Below, one piece after another: positions 15,210 to 19,155 of a stretch of 19,155 nt of DNA. Within the stretch, counting starts at the first letter, position 1. The number at the start of each line of letters is the position of its first letter. Under the pieces are notes generated by a model. The model made no database searches, was not told the origin of the DNA, and saw only the letters and a list, made by a program, of their open reading frames with translations. Position numbers and translations under genes: made by a program. Source of the DNA: JAYQUR01 sp038133505 (GTDB lineage Bacteria > Pseudomonadota > Alphaproteobacteria > MPNO01 > UBA830); contig JAYPTI010000048.1 in the NCBI GenBank assembly GCA_038133505.1, forward strand, positions 1 through 19,155, in the 5' to 3' direction.

Positions 15210-15698
15210 TCACGGTCTCCAATTTTTTGCGTCGGGGCGTGACGCCTCGCGTTTGCGAAGCCAGCGCTCGGCGCGCGTCCTCGCCTCCGCAATGAGGAAA
15301 GGTTCAACAACCGGCGTTAGCCGCTGAATGGCGGCTCGCGCCTTGCCCCTGCCGTTGGCTGTCAAAATGAGAAACCACTTCATCGCTTCCAGCGCGTCTC
15401 GCCTGACACCCTGTCCGTAGTAATACATGAGGCCGATGTTGTATTGGGCGGCCGAATCGTTGGCCTGCGCCAATTCGAACCAACGGCGGTTGGCGGTACT
15501 GAAATTGCCCGAGAGATAGTCCTTGGTAGCCTTTTCGAATGCCTTGGGGCTGTATTCCTGCAGCTTCTGTTTTCCGTCATGTCGCTCTGCCGGGTTTGCA
15601 GCCGCCGGACACAGTATGAGCATCAAAAAGCCAACCGCCGTCGTCGCGCCCAACGCCCACTCCAGCATTTTTCTCGTCGTTTCGGTAAAACCAGCCAT
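15210..15698 (-). CDS. Secreted Sel1-repeat protein
   Basis: A 162-residue protein of unknown function. Residues 11-35 (MLEWALGATTAVGFLMLILCPAAA) look like a signal peptide or membrane anchor with cleavage possible after PAAA. LILC is a poor lipobox. The mature part holds tetratricopeptide-like helices and one clear Sel1 repeat, AAQYNIGLMYYYGQGVRRDALEAMKWF (residues 84-110). A basic C-terminal tail follows. Sel1 repeats usually mediate protein contacts. I chose the ATG at 15698 because GGAGG lies 7 bases upstream, and the longer frame would need a TTG start with no ribosome site. A sigma-54-type promoter and a palindrome lie upstream. It is 203 bp downstream of uvrB on the same strand. Confidence 0.8.
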   Translation of the reverse strand: MAGFTETTRKMLEWALGATTAVGFLMLILCPAAANPAERHDGKQKLQEYSPKAFEKATKDYLSGNFSTANRRWFELAQANDSAAQYNIGLMYYYGQGVRRDALEAMKWFLILTANGRGKARAAIQRLTPVVEPFLIAEARTRAERWLRKREASRPDAKNWRP

Positions 15699-15704
15699 TT
15701 CCGT

Positions 15705-15724
15705 TCCTCCAGTTCGCTGGAGGA
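15705..15724 (-). promoter_or_regulatory. Hairpin containing the Sel1 gene's Shine-Dalgarno
   Basis: Perfect 8-bp arms (TCCTCCAG and CTGGAGGA) around a 4-base loop (TTCG on the plus strand). Read on the minus strand, the 3' arm contains the GGAGG ribosome site of the Sel1 gene. Any transcript that includes the whole hairpin would have this site paired. Confidence 0.55.
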
Positions 15725-15729
15725 GGGGG

Positions 15730-15746
15730 TGCAAGTTCTATGCCAA
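15730..15746 (-). promoter_or_regulatory. Sigma-54 (-24/-12) promoter candidate for the Sel1 gene
   Basis: On the minus strand the sequence reads TTGGCATAGAACTTGCA. Compared with the sigma-54 consensus YTGGCACGRNNNTTGCW, only two defined positions differ. The essential GG and GC pairs are 10 bases apart, as required. The predicted transcription start is near 15719, giving a leader of about 21 bases with a GGAGG ribosome site. Confidence 0.6.
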
Positions 15747-15798
15747 TAAATTATTCTTTATATTCAAAGTATTAGTGCGGTGTCGGCTTGCGACTTGC

Positions 15799-15830
15799 CA
15801 TTTCGGGACAATCAGAAGTGTCCCGAAATG
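15799..15830. promoter_or_regulatory. 12-bp perfect palindrome, candidate activator site
   Basis: CATTTCGGGACA (15799-15810) and TGTCCCGAAATG (15819-15830) are perfect reverse complements around an 8-base spacer. The centre lies about 95 bp upstream of the predicted sigma-54 start, the usual distance for an enhancer-binding protein. It also lies about 71 bp past the uvrB stop. A terminator is less likely because no T-run follows on the minus strand. Between 15747 and 15798 the DNA is AT-rich with nothing else recognised. Confidence 0.55.
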
Positions 15831-15901
15831 CAGCGATGTGCGATTTTTCGAAATTTGGAGGTCCGGTCCTGTTCATCCGCGGGACATGGCCGTCAATTTT
15901 C

Positions 15902-18019
<2,118 letters not shown>

Positions 18020-18127
18020 GCGGGTAATATGGCGCTGCCGGGCCGGGGAATCCAGAATTTGAAGGCCGGAATGGGCCTCACCACCCTGTGATTGGCCCGG
18101 AGCGGCCGGAGCCCCGATATTCCCGCC

Positions 18128-18622
18128 ATGGTCATGAACCGACGCACCCTGATCCTTTCCGCCGTCGCCGCCGGCGCGGCGGGTTATCTCCTGTTCGGTC
18201 TCGGCGGCGACGACTCGGAGGCGGAGACCTTCGAGTTCGCCCTGTCGGACGACGAATGGCGCAAGCGCCTGGGCGACCGCGCGTATGCCGTCCTGCGCCG
18301 CGAGGCGACCGAGCCGCCCTTCACCAGCGACCTGCTCGATGAAAAGCGCGCCGGCATCTACGCCTGCGCCGGCTGCGATCTCGACCTCTACGCGTCCTCC
18401 ACCAAGTTCGACAGCGGCACGGGCTGGCCGAGCTTTTACGCTGCGCTGCCGAATGCCGTCGGCACCAGGACCGACCACAAGCTGCTGCTGCCGCGCACCG
18501 AGCTGCATTGCCGCCGCTGCGGCGGCCATCTCGGCCATGTGTTCGACGACGGCCCGCCGCCCACCGGCAAGCGGCACTGCATCAACGGATTGGCGCTGAC
18601 GTTCCGTCCCGTCTCCGCGTGA
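18128..18622 (+). CDS. msrB: Peptide-methionine (R)-S-oxide reductase, exported
   Basis: Reduces the R-epimer of methionine sulfoxide in proteins. The 164-residue form begins MVMNRRTLILSAVAAGAAGYLLFGLGG, a twin-arginine-like signal or membrane anchor, so a periplasmic site is expected. The domain shows zinc-binding CAGC (Cys80, Cys83) and CRRC (Cys128, Cys131), GTGWPSFY, GGHLGHVFDDGP, and the catalytic Cys151 in KRHCINGLAL. Usual family members have CxNS rather than CING here, a small change near the active site. The start may instead be the second ATG at 18134 (MNRRT). The longer frame from a TTG at 18092 is unlikely. It is divergent from uvrB with 108 bp between. Confidence 0.92.
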   Translation: MVMNRRTLILSAVAAGAAGYLLFGLGGDDSEAETFEFALSDDEWRKRLGDRAYAVLRREATEPPFTSDLLDEKRAGIYACAGCDLDLYASSTKFDSGTGWPSFYAALPNAVGTRTDHKLLLPRTELHCRRCGGHLGHVFDDGPPPTGKRHCINGLALTFRPVSA

Positions 18623-18623
18623 C

Positions 18624-18691
18624 CGGGCGGGCCTTAGACCCGCCCCTACGGACATTCGGACTCTTGTAGGGGCCGGTCTAAGACCGGCCCG
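18624..18691. repeat. REP-like double-hairpin element
   Basis: Two 26-base arms (18624-18649 and 18666-18691) are inverted copies matching at 23 of 26 positions, separated by 16 bases. Each arm is itself a hairpin. The right one is a perfect 9-bp stem, GGGCCGGTC and GACCGGCCC around TAA. Two of the three differences between arms are compensatory C-G/G-C swaps that keep the stem. It lies between convergent msrB and the sortase gene, so it may act as a bidirectional terminator. It looks like a dispersed palindromic repeat of GC-rich alphaproteobacteria. Confidence 0.7.
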
Positions 18692-18693
18692 TT

Positions 18694-19155
18694 TCAATAA
18701 ACCGGCTCCGCCATTACAAGAAACCGCAGAGGCCCGCCCGGCACGACGGCGTCGAACGGGTAGCAGGTGACCAGCGCGATCCCGTCGGCGTCTTCCGGCG
18801 GGTGCCACGGCAGGCGCGCATCGGCGACGGCCGTCTCGGTCACCCGGTAGCGCGCCCATTCCCCGTCCGGCCGCTCGATTTCGACCGGATCGCCGGGCCT
18901 TACGTTCTTCAGCACGCTCAGATGCGTGTCGCGATGGCCGCCGACGACGCTGAGGCCCGGCGTTCCCGGCGCGGCAGTGCCGGCGACATGCCCCGGCCCG
19001 AAAGCAAGCGCCTGGCCGCTGGCGCCTTCGAGCACGATCAGATCGGCCTTTTGGTGCGGCAGGCGCAGCCGCGCGACCGGCCAGGTATCGGCCCACGGCC
19101 AGGGCTTGGCGTGCGCGTCGCCCGCCAGCGTCCGGTCCCACGCCCGCGCCAGCAG
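18694..19155 (-). CDS. Class GN sortase, 5' end outside window
   Basis: A Gram-negative-type sortase transpeptidase, expected in the inner membrane facing the periplasm. The frame is open through the right edge, giving 153 residues here without the N-terminal anchor. The visible sequence begins LLARAWDRTLAGDAHAKPWPW, then ADTWPVARLRLP and GASGQALAFGPGH. The catalytic set is intact: His in GGHRDTH (residue 74 of the visible part), Cys in VTCYPFDA (131) and Arg in GPLRFLV (144). The apparent start at 19035 is a GTG inside conserved sequence and is not real. In marine proteobacteria this family usually neighbours a VIT/von Willebrand-domain target protein, which would lie to the right of the window. 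It ends three bases from the REP-like element. Confidence 0.9.
   Translation of the reverse strand: MLARAWDRTLAGDAHAKPWPWADTWPVARLRLPHQKADLIVLEGASGQALAFGPGHVAGTAAPGTPGLSVVGGHRDTHLSVLKNVRPGDPVEIERPDGEWARYRVTETAVADARLPWHPPEDADGIALVTCYPFDAVVPGGPLRFLVMAEPVY

Noticed and set aside
15699..15734. A longer Sel1 protein starting at TTG 15734
   Set aside because: It would use a rare start with no ribosome site, inside the proposed sigma-54 promoter, whereas the ATG at 15698 has GGAGG at the right spacing.
18020..18127. LexA/SOS box upstream of uvrB (and likewise upstream of uvrC)
   Set aside because: No GTTC-N7-GTTC or its complement was found in either upstream region by eye.
18020..19141. UvrB extended by about 370 residues through msrB and the sortase, as a fusion
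   Set aside because: The extra stretch is antisense to msrB and out of frame with the sortase, and shows no domain. UvrB family N-termini match the Met at 18019.

Overview
The window reads as chromosomal DNA of a GC-rich alphaproteobacterium, probably of the Rhodospirillales type. The clues are the folP-glmM pair, the uvrC-pgsA-molybdopterin gene order, a MoeA whose N-terminus reads MAQLSDDCFAFGG, GANTC and CtrA-type motifs, and a Gram-negative class GN sortase. Nearly all of it is coding. No tRNA, rRNA, CRISPR array, insertion sequence or phage gene was recognised.

Layout, left to right. (1) 1-3989, plus strand: folP (open at the left edge), glmM, thiD and a PhzF-family isomerase, covering folate, cell-wall amino sugar and thiamine metabolism. 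(2) 4011-5500: a MarR regulator divergent from a branched-chain aminotransferase, with a palindromic operator candidate over the marR start codon. (3) 5552-10534, minus strand: uvrC-pgsA-mobB-moeA-moaD-moaE, tightly packed with overlapping or nearly touching ends. It joins nucleotide excision repair, phospholipid synthesis and molybdenum cofactor assembly. moaD is short and sits inside a longer open frame. (4) 10535-10891: a 357-bp AT-rich non-coding gap with DnaA-box-like sequences, GANTC sites and a tandem CtrA-type array. This is the most unusual non-coding segment. (5) 10892-13139, minus strand: a calcium/sodium antiporter, a pteridine-reductase-like SDR and folB. (6) 13395-15149, plus strand: a KefB/KefC-type antiporter gene broken by one in-frame TAG where the family has Gln. 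(7) 15210-15698, minus strand: a small secreted Sel1-repeat protein with a strong sigma-54 promoter candidate and an upstream 12-bp palindrome. (8) 15902-18019: uvrB (minus), divergent from a Tat-exported or membrane-anchored MsrB (18128-18622, plus). (9) 18624-18691: a REP-like double-hairpin repeat, then a class GN sortase running off the right edge.

Functional links. UvrB and UvrC act in the same repair pathway but lie about 5 kb apart, and I see no alphaproteobacterial LexA box at either. FolP, FolB and the PTR1-like reductase all belong to pterin/folate metabolism. MobB, MoeA, MoaD and MoaE cover late molybdenum-cofactor steps. I do not claim a wholly new system. The best candidates for something undescribed are the DnaA/CcrM/CtrA gap, the sigma-54-type Sel1 locus, and the amber-interrupted kef gene.
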